The translations under genes were made by a program, and so were the position numbers. The notes beneath the pieces were generated by a model that was given only the letters and a program-made list of their open reading frames with translations, had not been told where the DNA came from and did no database searches. Shown in pieces: positions 1-6,990 of a DNA stretch of 18,979 nucleotides (position 1 is the first letter of the stretch; each line of letters starts with the position of its first letter). Source of the stretch: Caryophanales bacterium (lineage in GTDB: Bacteria; Bacillota_I; Bacilli_A; RFN20; CAG-826). Location: the NCBI GenBank assembly GCA_016280685.1, contig JAEEHE010000082.1, positions 1 to 18,979 of the forward strand, read 5' to 3'.

Positions 1-119
1 TCGATACCCGCTAAGATAGCAGGGGAAGCACGACCAGTTCTTAAAGTCGCTAAAGTTTGGCGAAGTGAATCGATGGATTTGTTCATTCTACCTTGTGCAT
101 CTAATGCGATTTCATCCAT
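1..119 (-). CDS. frr: Ribosome recycling factor, 5' end only (cut by window edge)
   Basis: Only the first 39 codons lie in the window. The peptide begins MDEIALDAQGRMNKSIDSLR and continues with a TLRTGRASPA stretch, which matches the N-terminal helix and the conserved RTGRASP signature of ribosome recycling factor (RRF). RRF works with EF-G to split the post-termination ribosome in the cytoplasm. The start is an ATG two bases after the pyrH stop, with a GGAG box at 127-130 inside the pyrH 3' end, so the two genes are almost certainly co-transcribed and translationally linked. The order rpsB-tsf-pyrH-frr is the usual Bacillota arrangement. The remainder, including the second domain, lies beyond the left edge and cannot be judged. 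Confidence 0.93.
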   Translation of the reverse strand, partial: MDEIALDAQGRMNKSIDSLRQTLATLRTGRASPAILAGI

Positions 120-121
120 AA

Positions 122-841
122 TTATTCTCCTTTTTTACAAATGGTACCGATGTTTTCTCCCATCGCTACCCTAATGAAATTATGTGAATCTGACATTGAG
201 AAAATACGAATTTCAATGTCTTTGTCCTTTATTAATTCTACAGCAGTTAAGTCCATAATTTGAAGTTTATTCTTCAAAATCTCATCATATGTGATTTCGG
301 GAATAAATTTCGCATCAGGATTCTGAATAGGATCTTTGTCATATAAACCATCAACACCATTCTTGCCCATTAAGATGGCATCACAGTTTGTTTCTATCGC
401 TCTTAAGGTTGCTGCCGTATCAGTGGTGAAATATGGTTTTCCTATTCCACCAGCAAAGAAAACGACTTTTCTTTCGTTCATAGCTTTGATAGCGGCCTCT
501 TTTGAGTAGGTTACACTAATGGGGTCAACTTCCGGTAAGGCAGAGAAAACGATAGAATTAACACCGATATTTTTTAAGGCGCTAGACATGGCTGCCGCAT
601 TAATCACTGTTGCGAGCATTCCCATATAGTCCGCAGGGACTCTTTCGATACCGATACCTTCCGCTAATTTGCCTCTCCAAATATTGCCACCACCGATGAC
701 AATACCAATTTGAATACCTTGATCATGTAAGGATTTTATCGTCAATGCCATCTGCTTAACAGCATCGACATTTAATACTTGTAAAGCGGTTTCATCTTTT
801 AATGCTTCACCGCTTAATTTTAGTAAAACTCTTTTATACAT
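122..841 (-). CDS. pyrH: UMP kinase (uridylate kinase)
   Basis: A 239-residue cytoplasmic enzyme of the amino-acid-kinase fold that phosphorylates UMP to UDP with ATP, the committed step to all pyrimidine nucleoside triphosphates. The length is normal for bacterial PyrH. Visible motifs are the N-terminal KLSGEAL phosphate-binding loop (residues 8-14), IVIGGGNIWRG (47-57), the UMP-binding DYMGMLATVINAAAM (71-85), GGIGKPYFTTDTAA (131-144) and the ATP-site KNGVDGLYDKDP (160-171). The start ATG has a strong GGAGGG box at 845-850. A terminator-like hairpin ends only about 17 bases upstream, leaving no room for a promoter between it and the gene, so expression probably depends on transcription reading through from rpsB-tsf. 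It is followed two bases later by frr. Confidence 0.97.
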   Translation of the reverse strand: MYKRVLLKLSGEALKDETALQVLNVDAVKQMALTIKSLHDQGIQIGIVIGGGNIWRGKLAEGIGIERVPADYMGMLATVINAAAMSSALKNIGVNSIVFSALPEVDPISVTYSKEAAIKAMNERKVVFFAGGIGKPYFTTDTAATLRAIETNCDAILMGKNGVDGLYDKDPIQNPDAKFIPEITYDEILKNKLQIMDLTAVELIKDKDIEIRIFSMSDSHNFIRVAMGENIGTICKKGE

Positions 842-857
842 AATCCCTCCACTATAG

Positions 858-884
858 AAAAAAGGAACACAAAATGTGTTCCTT
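858..884 (-). terminator. Intrinsic terminator after tsf, directly upstream of pyrH
   Basis: Read on the minus strand, the 9-bp stem AAGGAACAC / GTGTTCCTT closes a five-base loop and runs into six U residues. It begins five bases after the tsf stop codon and ends about 17 bases before the pyrH start. It looks like a complete rho-independent terminator, yet it sits inside the conserved rpsB-tsf-pyrH-frr unit, so it is probably a partial terminator that lowers pyrH-frr expression relative to rpsB-tsf. Confidence 0.85.
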
Positions 885-889
885 ATAAA

Positions 890-1768
890 TTATTTCATTT
901 GGCTCATGACTTCGCTTGCGAAATCATCTTTACGTTTTTCGATACCTTCACCAACTTGGTAACGGACGAACTTCAAAACTTTAACGCCTTTTTCTTTTAA
1001 GACTTGGTCAACAGTCTTGGAATCATCGAGTAAGTATGGTTGAGAACCAAGGACCATTTCAGAATAGTATTTGGTAACTTTAGCATCGATAATTTTAGCG
1101 AGCATTTCTGCAGGCTTGTTAGCGAGTTTAGGATCGTTCTTAGCAGCTTCCATTTGGACGCCTTTTTCGTGAGCGATTTCATCTTCGCCAACTTCTTCTA
1201 AAGATAAATATTGTGGGTTATTAGCAGCAATGTGCATTGCTAAGCCTTTACCTAATTCGGCATCTTCTTTATCTAAAGCGACAGCAACAGCGATTTTACC
1301 ACCCATATGGATGTAACTTGCGATGTAAGCGGCATCTTTAGAATCAATGACGACGAATCTTCTTAAATCGAATTTTTCACCCATCTTAACGGTGGCATCA
1401 GCGAATAATTCAGATGTTAATTCTTTCGCTTCTTCCACGTTAGCAGGTCTATTCTTTAAGATGACTTCAGCAACATTGTCCACTAATGTACGGAAAGCAT
1501 CACCTTTGGCAACGAAGTCGGTCTCACAGTTAACTTCTAAGACGACGACGGAACCACATTTTTCACAAGTCTTAGCAATTGCCAAACCTTCAGCGGCGAT
1601 ACGGCCAGCTTTTTTAGCAGCCTTGGCTAAGCCTTTTTCACGTAAGTAATCGGAAGCTTTGTCTAAATCGCAATCGTTGGCTAATAAAGCACCTTTGCAA
1701 TCCATTAAACCAGCACCGGTTCTTTCACGTAATTCTTTAATTAATTCAATTAAATTTCCTTCTGCCAT
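890..1768 (-). CDS. tsf: Elongation factor Ts
   Basis: A 292-residue guanine-nucleotide exchange factor that recharges EF-Tu by releasing GDP. Residues 1-50 form the UBA-like N-terminal domain with the family signature RERTGAGLMDCKGAL. The EF-Tu-contacting motif TDFVAK is at 83-88, and the end RYQVGEGIEKRKDDFASEVM is typical of the C-terminal module. The length matches other Bacillota. The ATG shares one base with the rpsB stop (TAATG) and has a GGAAGGAG box inside the rpsB tail, so it is translationally coupled to S2. One small oddity is a CEKC pair at 68-71, plus Cys81, just before the TDFVAK strand, where relatives I can recall usually carry a slightly longer, cysteine-free hairpin. A terminator hairpin follows the stop. 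Confidence 0.98.
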   Translation of the reverse strand: MAEGNLIELIKELRERTGAGLMDCKGALLANDCDLDKASDYLREKGLAKAAKKAGRIAAEGLAIAKTCEKCGSVVVLEVNCETDFVAKGDAFRTLVDNVAEVILKNRPANVEEAKELTSELFADATVKMGEKFDLRRFVVIDSKDAAYIASYIHMGGKIAVAVALDKEDAELGKGLAMHIAANNPQYLSLEEVGEDEIAHEKGVQMEAAKNDPKLANKPAEMLAKIIDAKVTKYYSEMVLGSQPYLLDDSKTVDQVLKEKGVKVLKFVRYQVGEGIEKRKDDFASEVMSQMK

Positions 1769-2823
1769 TATTTGGTTTCTCCTTCCACGACTTCTTCGGT
1801 TTTTGGAGCTTCTTCTTTAGGCTCTGGTTTTTTGCGTTGAGCAGGTTTTCTGCTAGCTCTTTTTGGTTCTTCGCCATTGGCGGCCGCTCTAGCAGCTTCT
1901 CTCTCAGCTTGTTCACGTTCATAAGCTTCTTGACGAGCACGTCTTTCCGCTCTGATTCTTTCTAATTTTTCAGCATTCTCTTTTTCGGTTTGACGAATGA
2001 CATCTTTCATGGTGACGGATTCGCCTTCATCCTTGAGATATGCGACCACTGGTAATCCACCTTTGCTTTCCACGATAGCATCAGCGATAACCGCTAAGAT
2101 TAAGCTGACGGAACGGATAGCATCATCGTTGGCAGGAATGACATAGTCAACGACATCTGGATCACTATTTGTATCGATAATACCGAACACAGGAATATTT
2201 AATTTACGAGCTTCGGCAACAGCGTTATGTTCAACGCGAGGATCCACGACGAATAAGGCGTTAGGAATTTTTCTCATTTCCTTGATACCTTCTAAGTTCT
2301 TGGATAATTTTTCTTTTTCTTTACGAAGTTGAGCGGCTTCTTGTTTTGGTAATAAATCTAATTCGCCATCTTCTTCTCTTCTTTCGAGTTCTTTTAAGTA
2401 TCTAATACGAGTTTGGATGGTTTTGAAGTTAGTTAATGTACCGCCTAACCAACGGTTGTTGATATAGAATGAACCGGAACGTAAAGCTTCTGCTTGAACC
2501 GCTTCTTGGCATTGTCTCTTTGTACCGACAAATAAGACTTTACCACCATTATCAACGATTTCTTTCATGGCCTTATAAGCAACTGCCACGAGATCGACTG
2601 TTTGTTGTAAGTCGAGAATGTAAACACCATTACGAGCACCATAGATGTATTTTTTCATCTTGGGGTTCCATCTGCGTGTTTGATGACCGAAATGTGAACC
2701 AGCTTCTAACAATTTCTTCATTGTGATGACTGGTGCATCAGGATCATGCATAACTGCTTCCATTTCATTGGTAGCAGGGGCCGCTTCTTCTACGGGAGCG
2801 ACGACTTTTTCTTCTTCACTCAT
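1768..2823 (-). CDS. rpsB: 30S ribosomal protein S2, with long charged tails
   Basis: This is a 351-residue S2, about 100 longer than the roughly 245-260 residues usual in Bacillota. The core (about residues 33-255) carries [20 protein letters not shown], the [12 protein letters not shown] motif and the [14 protein letters not shown] and IPANDDAIR motifs. A 32-residue acidic, Ala/Pro-rich leader precedes it and a roughly 95-residue Arg/Lys/Glu-rich tail follows; the tail looks helical at first (about 275-315), then Pro/Lys-rich and probably disordered. The start is ATG at 2823, which has AAGGAGG eight bases upstream. The frame stays open to a GTG at 2853, but that lacks a better binding site. 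S2 assembles late on the 30S subunit and recruits S1-type factors. It overlaps tsf by one base. It has its own promoter and a structured leader of about 110 bases. Confidence 0.97.
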   Translation of the reverse strand: MSEEEKVVAPVEEAAPATNEMEAVMHDPDAPVITMKKLLEAGSHFGHQTRRWNPKMKKYIYGARNGVYILDLQQTVDLVAVAYKAMKEIVDNGGKVLFVGTKRQCQEAVQAEALRSGSFYINNRWLGGTLTNFKTIQTRIRYLKELERREEDGELDLLPKQEAAQLRKEKEKLSKNLEGIKEMRKIPNALFVVDPRVEHNAVAEARKLNIPVFGIIDTNSDPDVVDYVIPANDDAIRSVSLILAVIADAIVESKGGLPVVAYLKDEGESVTMKDVIRQTEKENAEKLERIRAERRARQEAYEREQAEREAARAAANGEEPKRASRKPAQRKKPEPKEEAPKTEEVVEGETK

Positions 2824-2936
2824 TTTTTGAGCCTCCTTATGTTTGTCCTCCACTGTTTCTAAGAACTCACCTACCTATCATTAGGCACAACGGGAGTTCA
2901 ATCCGCAGTGTGTGTAGTCTGTGAATATTCACAGCG
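2824..2936 (-). promoter_or_regulatory. Structured 5' leader of rpsB (candidate autoregulatory element)
   Basis: From the predicted transcription start near 2936 to the rpsB start there are about 113 untranslated bases with visible pairing. A perfect 16-base palindrome, CTGTGAATATTCACAG, lies at 2934-2919. A second hairpin is closed by GAACTC (2899-2894) and GAGTTC (2868-2863), with an inner CCTA/TAGG stem around an ATGA loop at 2885-2874. Ribosomal protein operons often carry leaders bound by their own product. I do not recognise this one as a named family, so autoregulation by S2 is inference. Confidence 0.5.
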
Positions 2937-2942
2937 TTAGAT

Positions 2943-2971
2943 ATTCTATCAAAACCCTTTGTCTATGACAA
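2943..2971 (-). promoter_or_regulatory. Promoter of rpsB-tsf (-35 TTGTCA, 17-base spacer, extended -10 TGA-TAGAAT)
   Basis: On the minus strand, TTGTCA (2971-2966) and TAGAAT (2948-2943) are each 5/6 matches to the housekeeping sigma consensus at the ideal 17-base spacing. A TG one base before the -10 adds an extended element. The -35 box lies within the left arm of the hairpin that follows xerC. Confidence 0.8.
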
Positions 2972-2974
2972 GGG
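2951..2974 (-). terminator. Probable terminator after xerC
   Basis: Directly after the xerC stop, the minus strand can fold CCCTTGTC (2974-2967) with GACAAAGGG (2963-2955) around a three-base loop, with one bulged A, followed by TTTT. The stem is decent but the U tract is short. It overlaps the -35 box of the rpsB promoter. Confidence 0.5.
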
Positions 2975-2975
2975 A

Positions 2976-3911
2976 TTATTTATCTTCCTCTTTTTTTCTC
3001 GCTCTCGGGAAGGCATCAATATAGGTTTGTTTCATCGCTTCCGCAGAGACATGGGTATAGACTTGTGTCGCATTAATCGATGCATGGCCTAATAATTCCT
3101 GAATAACGCGCAAATCAGCACCATTTTCTAATAAATGGGTGGCAAAACTATGCCTTAAAATATGGGGATGAAGACCGACAAATGTCCCAGTTTTTTCTTC
3201 AATTTGGTCAAGGATATATTCTAATCCTCTCGTAGTCATAACCGGTTCTTTATCTAATTCAACTTGTCCATGATCGGATATAAATAGTTTAGCGGTTGGT
3301 ATTTTTTTCTTACTCAATAACACCTTACGTGAATTATCGATATATTTTTGAACAGCGTCTTTGCATTCATCAGTGAAAGGCACTAATCTCTCTTTTCTTC
3401 CCTTGCCCATCACTCGCACAACGCGATTGCGGAAATTAATATCTTGGACATTGAGTTTCACTAATTCCGCAGCACGAAGTCCACAATAATATAGCAAGGA
3501 AAGAATGGCTTGATCTCTTTCCGCTAAAGAATCGGTTCTCTTCGCATTATTGGTTAATATTTCTTGTATTTGGTCACGATATAAAGTTCTTGGATAGGTC
3601 TTATCAACTTTAGGACTGTCCACAAAAATAAAGGGATTTTCTTTGAGAATCTTTTCATCGACCATATATTGATAAAAATGTTTTAAGGAAGATAGTCTTC
3701 TTTTACATGACCTTTTACCAACACCACTATTGAGTTCATCGGTTAAGAAATTTCTGATAACAACTAAATCAACTTCATCCATCAAGATTCCTTCTTTATT
3801 GATGAAATTAAAAAACTTTTCGATATCTCTTTGATAGTTCTCGATAGTCTTGTCACTATAGTTTCTTTCGTATTGAAGATGATCTAAAAACTCTTTGGTT
3901 TGCCTATTCAT
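2976..3911 (-). CDS. xerC: Tyrosine site-specific recombinase, XerC type
   Basis: A 311-residue tyrosine recombinase that, with a partner or alone, resolves chromosome dimers at dif sites near the terminus. An N-terminal SAM-like DNA-binding domain (about 1-90) is followed by the catalytic domain. All catalytic residues are visible: Arg146 in YYCGLRAAEL, Lys173 in GKGRKERLVPF, His250 and Arg253 in HPHILRHSFATHLL, His276 in LLGHASI and the nucleophile Tyr285 in TQVYTHV. I call XerC rather than XerD mainly because it follows topA, as codV does in Bacillus; the trmFO gene normally between them is absent. There is no recognisable Shine-Dalgarno box before the ATG, and a TATAAT sequence lies only 14 bases upstream, so the transcript may be nearly leaderless. 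A later start seems unlikely because the N-terminal domain aligns from residue 5 or so. Confidence 0.94.
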   Translation of the reverse strand: MNRQTKEFLDHLQYERNYSDKTIENYQRDIEKFFNFINKEGILMDEVDLVVIRNFLTDELNSGVGKRSCKRRLSSLKHFYQYMVDEKILKENPFIFVDSPKVDKTYPRTLYRDQIQEILTNNAKRTDSLAERDQAILSLLYYCGLRAAELVKLNVQDINFRNRVVRVMGKGRKERLVPFTDECKDAVQKYIDNSRKVLLSKKKIPTAKLFISDHGQVELDKEPVMTTRGLEYILDQIEEKTGTFVGLHPHILRHSFATHLLENGADLRVIQELLGHASINATQVYTHVSAEAMKQTYIDAFPRARKKEEDK

Positions 3912-3924
3912 GACACTATTGTAA

Positions 3925-3930
3925 ATTATA
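3925..3930 (-). promoter_or_regulatory. Candidate -10 box (TATAAT) just upstream of xerC
   Basis: A perfect TATAAT on the minus strand ends 14 bases before the xerC ATG. A start of transcription seven bases downstream would leave a leader of only about seven bases. No -35 box is convincing at 16-18 bases and the stretch is AT-rich, so it may be chance. Confidence 0.3.
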
Positions 3931-3935
3931 TAAAT

Positions 3936-3959
3936 AAAAAACGGAAATTATTTCCGTTT
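3936..3959 (-). terminator. Intrinsic terminator across the topA stop codon
   Basis: On the minus strand, AAACGGAA (3959-3952) pairs with TTCCGTTT (3946-3939) around a five-base loop, followed by a run of six U. The topA TAA stop lies in the loop, so half the stem is coding sequence. Nothing in the 36 bases between topA and xerC other than the weak TATAAT would restart transcription. Confidence 0.75.
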
Positions 3960-6047
3960 CTTTTTTGTGATTTTTTCCATGTAGTTACATTGTGGGAAAT
4001 TACTACAGGCTAAGAAGTAACCATATTTGCCTCTTTTTCTTATTAAACTGCCATCACATTTTGGGCATGGTTTAACAGGGACAATTTCCTTAGGTGTATC
4101 AACGACATAGTGACAGTGTGGATACCCGGAACAAGCTACAAAGGTTCTTCCCTTTTTGTCTTTTCTTTTCACTAATGGTTTACCACATTGTGGACAAATA
4201 TCTCCGGTCTCTTCCGCCACTCCCGCTTTTTGCTCTTTTTTCACATAGCGGCAAGCCGGGAATCTACTACAACCGATAAATCTACCATTAACACCATCTT
4301 TATAGATGAGTGGCGCTCCACAATCAGGACAGAACTCACCCTCAACAACGATCGGATCATCTTCATACATAATCTTTTTTGCATGTTCTAATTGCTCTGA
4401 AAAACTATCATAGAATGTCGATAAAATATCATTTCTAGATTTCGCACCTGCTTGCACATTATCGAGTTTTTCTTCCATTTGTGCGGTATATTTCGCATCG
4501 ACGATTTCTGGGAAATATTTATCCAACACGTGAGCGGTTCTCTTACCTTGTTCCGTGCTAGTTAAAATGCCTGAGACATCATCGACATATTTACGCTCTT
4601 TAAGAATCTTAATTGTGGAAGCATATGTTGAAGGACGGCCAATACCCACTTCTTCCATAAGTTTAACTAATTTAGCTTCAGAATATCTTGCGGGTGGTTG
4701 GGTGAATTTTTGTTCGCCTTCTTTTTTGGTAACAGGAACTAAATCACCTTCATTAATCTCAGGGAATTTACCGCTATAATCTTTAGGATCATCGGGTTCA
4801 CTATAAATGATTTCATAACCAGGAAATACAGTGTGTCCAAGTTCAAGTTTGAAGCGATATCCACCACCTTCTAAAGTGATGACCATAACTTCTTCTTTTT
4901 TCGGTTTCATCATACTGGATAAAGTACGATTATAAATTAATTTATAAAGTTTAAATTGATCAGGAGTCAAATACTGTCTTACCGATTCGGGTGTACGATG
5001 GTTAGAAGTCGGCCTAATAGCTTCGTGTGCATCCTGCGCTAATTCACTTTTTTTGGTCTTCTTAACCGCACCCAAATATTCTTGTCCAAACTTCTCAATA
5101 ATATAAGCTTGAGCTTTAGCGATATAGGTTTCAGATAATCTAGTCGAATCGGTACGCATATAGGTGATTAAACCAACATGCTCACCACCGACATTGATAC
5201 CTTCATATAACTTTTGAGCTTCGCGTTGTGTTTTATCGGTTTTGAATTTCAAACGCGCAAAAGCTTCTTGTTGCATGGTAGAAGTTGTGAAAGGATCTTT
5301 GCTTTCTTTGAAGCGATATTCGCGATTTACGGAGATAATTTTTAGATTTGTGGGGATTTTGCTAAGAATTTCATCAGCTTGTTCTTTATTTTTAACAGAT
5401 TCATTCTTACCATTTTTACCTAAGAAAATTAAAGGAAATTCTTTTTTATTTATCGCTGCGCTTACTAAGATATTCCAGAATTCTTCCGGAATAAAAGCAT
5501 CGATTTCTTTATCGTGATCCGCAATTAATTTTAAGGTTGCGGATTGCACTCTACCAGCGGAACGGGAATGCATCTTTTTATAGAGTAAAGTGGAAAGTTT
5601 AAAACCGATGATACGGTCCACGATTCTTCTAGTTTCTTGGGAGGCCACTAAAGCACCATCGATATGACGTGGATGCTTCATCGCTTCTGTAATGGAATCA
5701 CGAGTAATCTCGTGGAATTCTAATCTCTTGGTGTTAGCGACATCCAAATTTAAAACTTCCGCTAAATGCCAAGCGATGGCTTCCCCTTCTCTATCAGGGT
5801 CGGTTGCTAAAATAACTTCATCAGCTTCTTTAGCAGCGGAACGTAATTTTCCGACTACTCCTTCTTTATCTTTATTTATTATATACGTGGGCGCGAAGTT
5901 GTTTTCCACATCGACACCGAGGCCTCCTTTACCGCTTGTCGCTAGGTCTCTTACGTGACCTAGAGAGGCTTCAACACGGTAATTTTCGCCTAAGTATCTC
6001 TTAATAGTCGTACATTTTGTGGGAGATTCAACAATTACTAATTTCAT
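3948..6047 (-). CDS. topA: DNA topoisomerase I (type IA)
   Basis: A 699-residue enzyme that relaxes negative supercoils through a transient tyrosine-DNA bond. The TOPRIM domain begins at MKLVIVESPTK and has the metal-binding ATDPDREGEAIAWHL (Asp83, Asp85, Glu87). The catalytic Tyr296 lies in GLITYMRTDSTRLS. Three C-terminal four-cysteine zinc ribbons are intact (Cys573/576/593/599, 618/621/639/645, 661/664/681/687), with a basic KKKRK end. The length is close to that of Bacillus TopA. The frame can begin one codon earlier at a TTG, but the ATG at 6047 is better spaced from AAGGA and matches the family N-terminus. A near-consensus promoter lies immediately upstream and gives a leader of about 18 bases. 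Confidence 0.98.
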   Translation of the reverse strand: MKLVIVESPTKCTTIKRYLGENYRVEASLGHVRDLATSGKGGLGVDVENNFAPTYIINKDKEGVVGKLRSAAKEADEVILATDPDREGEAIAWHLAEVLNLDVANTKRLEFHEITRDSITEAMKHPRHIDGALVASQETRRIVDRIIGFKLSTLLYKKMHSRSAGRVQSATLKLIADHDKEIDAFIPEEFWNILVSAAINKKEFPLIFLGKNGKNESVKNKEQADEILSKIPTNLKIISVNREYRFKESKDPFTTSTMQQEAFARLKFKTDKTQREAQKLYEGINVGGEHVGLITYMRTDSTRLSETYIAKAQAYIIEKFGQEYLGAVKKTKKSELAQDAHEAIRPTSNHRTPESVRQYLTPDQFKLYKLIYNRTLSSMMKPKKEEVMVITLEGGGYRFKLELGHTVFPGYEIIYSEPDDPKDYSGKFPEINEGDLVPVTKKEGEQKFTQPPARYSEAKLVKLMEEVGIGRPSTYASTIKILKERKYVDDVSGILTSTEQGKRTAHVLDKYFPEIVDAKYTAQMEEKLDNVQAGAKSRNDILSTFYDSFSEQLEHAKKIMYEDDPIVVEGEFCPDCGAPLIYKDGVNGRFIGCSRFPACRYVKKEQKAGVAEETGDICPQCGKPLVKRKDKKGRTFVACSGYPHCHYVVDTPKEIVPVKPCPKCDGSLIRKRGKYGYFLACSNFPQCNYMEKITKKKRK

Positions 6048-6071
6048 CAATTCATCCTTTTGTCGCAGTCA

Positions 6072-6100
6072 ATTATCGTTACTAAAATAAGGAATGTCAA
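6072..6100 (-). promoter_or_regulatory. Promoter of topA (TTGACA, 17-base spacer, GATAAT)
   Basis: On the minus strand a perfect -35 TTGACA (6100-6095) and a 5/6 -10 GATAAT (6077-6072) are separated by exactly 17 bases. The predicted start, near 6065, leaves a leader of about 18 bases holding the topA ribosome binding site. It is one of the strongest promoters in the window. topA promoters are often supercoiling-sensitive in other bacteria; nothing here shows that directly. Confidence 0.88.
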
Positions 6101-6124
6101 TAAGCAAAAATCAAACTTCATCTA

Positions 6125-6149
6125 TTAAATAAAAAGATAATTTATTTAA
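6125..6149 (-). repeat. AT-only inverted repeat after dprA
   Basis: TTAAATAAA and TTTATTTAA form a 9-bp stem around a seven-base loop, 13 bases after the dprA stop. All pairs are A-T, so it would make a weak terminator or a 3'-end hairpin at best. The rest of the interval up to the topA promoter shows nothing else. Confidence 0.3.
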
Positions 6150-6161
6150 GAAATTTTTCGT

Positions 6162-6944
6162 TTAATATTTCGCCATTTGGTCCACTACATCGTCGGCATT
6201 TTCCACCAAAAAAGCTCCAGTCATAATGAGACGATTACACTCTGAATTCGACCCGACAGGATGAGGAATGCACATCACATCAGTATTTCCTTCTAAAGCT
6301 AACAACACAGTAGTTAGACTTCCTGATAATGGTTTTGCTTCAGTTACTAAAAGAGTTTTACTTAATCCAGCAATTATTCTATTTCTAATAGGAAAAGAAA
6401 ACTGCTCAGGAACTGTATCAAAAGGTATCTCACTCACTAATACATGTTCCTTCTTAATTAATTCATATAACTTTTTATGCGATTGCGGATAACAATAATC
6501 GATGCCACCAGGTAATACAGCAATAGTTTTTCCACCCGCATCAATTGCTGCTTCATGCGCTAAAGAATCAATTCCTAAGGCTAAACCAGAAACAATTGTA
6601 TATCCCCTAATAGCTAAGTCACTGACGATATCTGTAGTGACATTACCTCCATATTCGGAATGATCTCTAGACCCCACTACCGATATATTCTTAAAAGGAT
6701 TTAATAATAAATTACGGTCTCCATAATAATAAAGAACGATCGGTGGATCCTTAATATTCTTTAAATGTTCTGGGTAATCACTATCGACAAGAGTTAAAGT
6801 TTCACATTTTAAAGTTTCGGCTTTTTCAATATATTCTTCTTCTACTTCTTCATGTCGACATATCGCTCGATAAATCTTGTTCCAATTGCCGTTATATTTA
6901 ATAGAGATAGCGACAATCTTTGTGCGTGCTGTTGCTATAGACAT
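6162..6944 (-). CDS. dprA: DNA processing protein DprA (Smf)
   Basis: A 260-residue Rossmann-fold protein that loads RecA onto single-stranded DNA taken up in transformation. Family motifs are VVGSR (89-93), the glycine-rich IVSGLALGIDSLAHEAA (117-133), LPGGIDYCYP (144-153) and FSFPIRNRIIAGLS (182-195). It is shorter than Bacillus Smf (about 297 residues): the N-terminal SAM-like part is reduced and there is no C-terminal winged helix, because the protein stops at the end of the Rossmann domain. Gene order dprA-topA is the usual one. The ATG has a strong TAGGAGGTG site, but that site is entirely paired in a 7-bp hairpin, which may restrain translation. Transcription may come from the rnhB side past that hairpin; I see no good promoter. 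DprA is also widespread in non-competent bacteria, so its presence does not prove competence. Confidence 0.95.
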   Translation of the reverse strand: MSIATARTKIVAISIKYNGNWNKIYRAICRHEEVEEEYIEKAETLKCETLTLVDSDYPEHLKNIKDPPIVLYYYGDRNLLLNPFKNISVVGSRDHSEYGGNVTTDIVSDLAIRGYTIVSGLALGIDSLAHEAAIDAGGKTIAVLPGGIDYCYPQSHKKLYELIKKEHVLVSEIPFDTVPEQFSFPIRNRIIAGLSKTLLVTEAKPLSGSLTTVLLALEGNTDVMCIPHPVGSNSECNRLIMTGAFLVENADDVVDQMAKY

Positions 6945-6973
6945 AAAAACACCTCCTAATTAGTAATAGGAGG
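6945..6973 (-). promoter_or_regulatory. Hairpin that pairs the dprA ribosome binding site / rnhB terminator
   Basis: On the minus strand CCTCCTA (6973-6967) pairs perfectly with TAGGAGG (6958-6952) around an eight-base loop. The right arm is the dprA Shine-Dalgarno sequence. It is followed by TGTTTTT and then the ATG, and it starts 17 bases after the rnhB stop. The same fold could therefore end rnhB transcription, hide the dprA site from ribosomes, or both. Confidence 0.65.
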
Positions 6974-6990
6974 ATTTTTCGTATTTTGTC

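Noticed and set aside
2824..2853. Longer rpsB frame starting at a GTG at 2853
   Set aside because: The ATG at 2823 has AAGGAGG at ideal spacing, and the added residues would be translated from that binding site itself.
2919..2934. Palindrome CTGTGAATATTCACAG as a LexA or CRP site
   Set aside because: It fits CTG-N10-CAG of enterobacterial LexA, but Bacillota LexA sites are GAAC-N4-GTTC. The CRP-like halves are four, not six, bases apart. Kept only as an unassigned palindrome.
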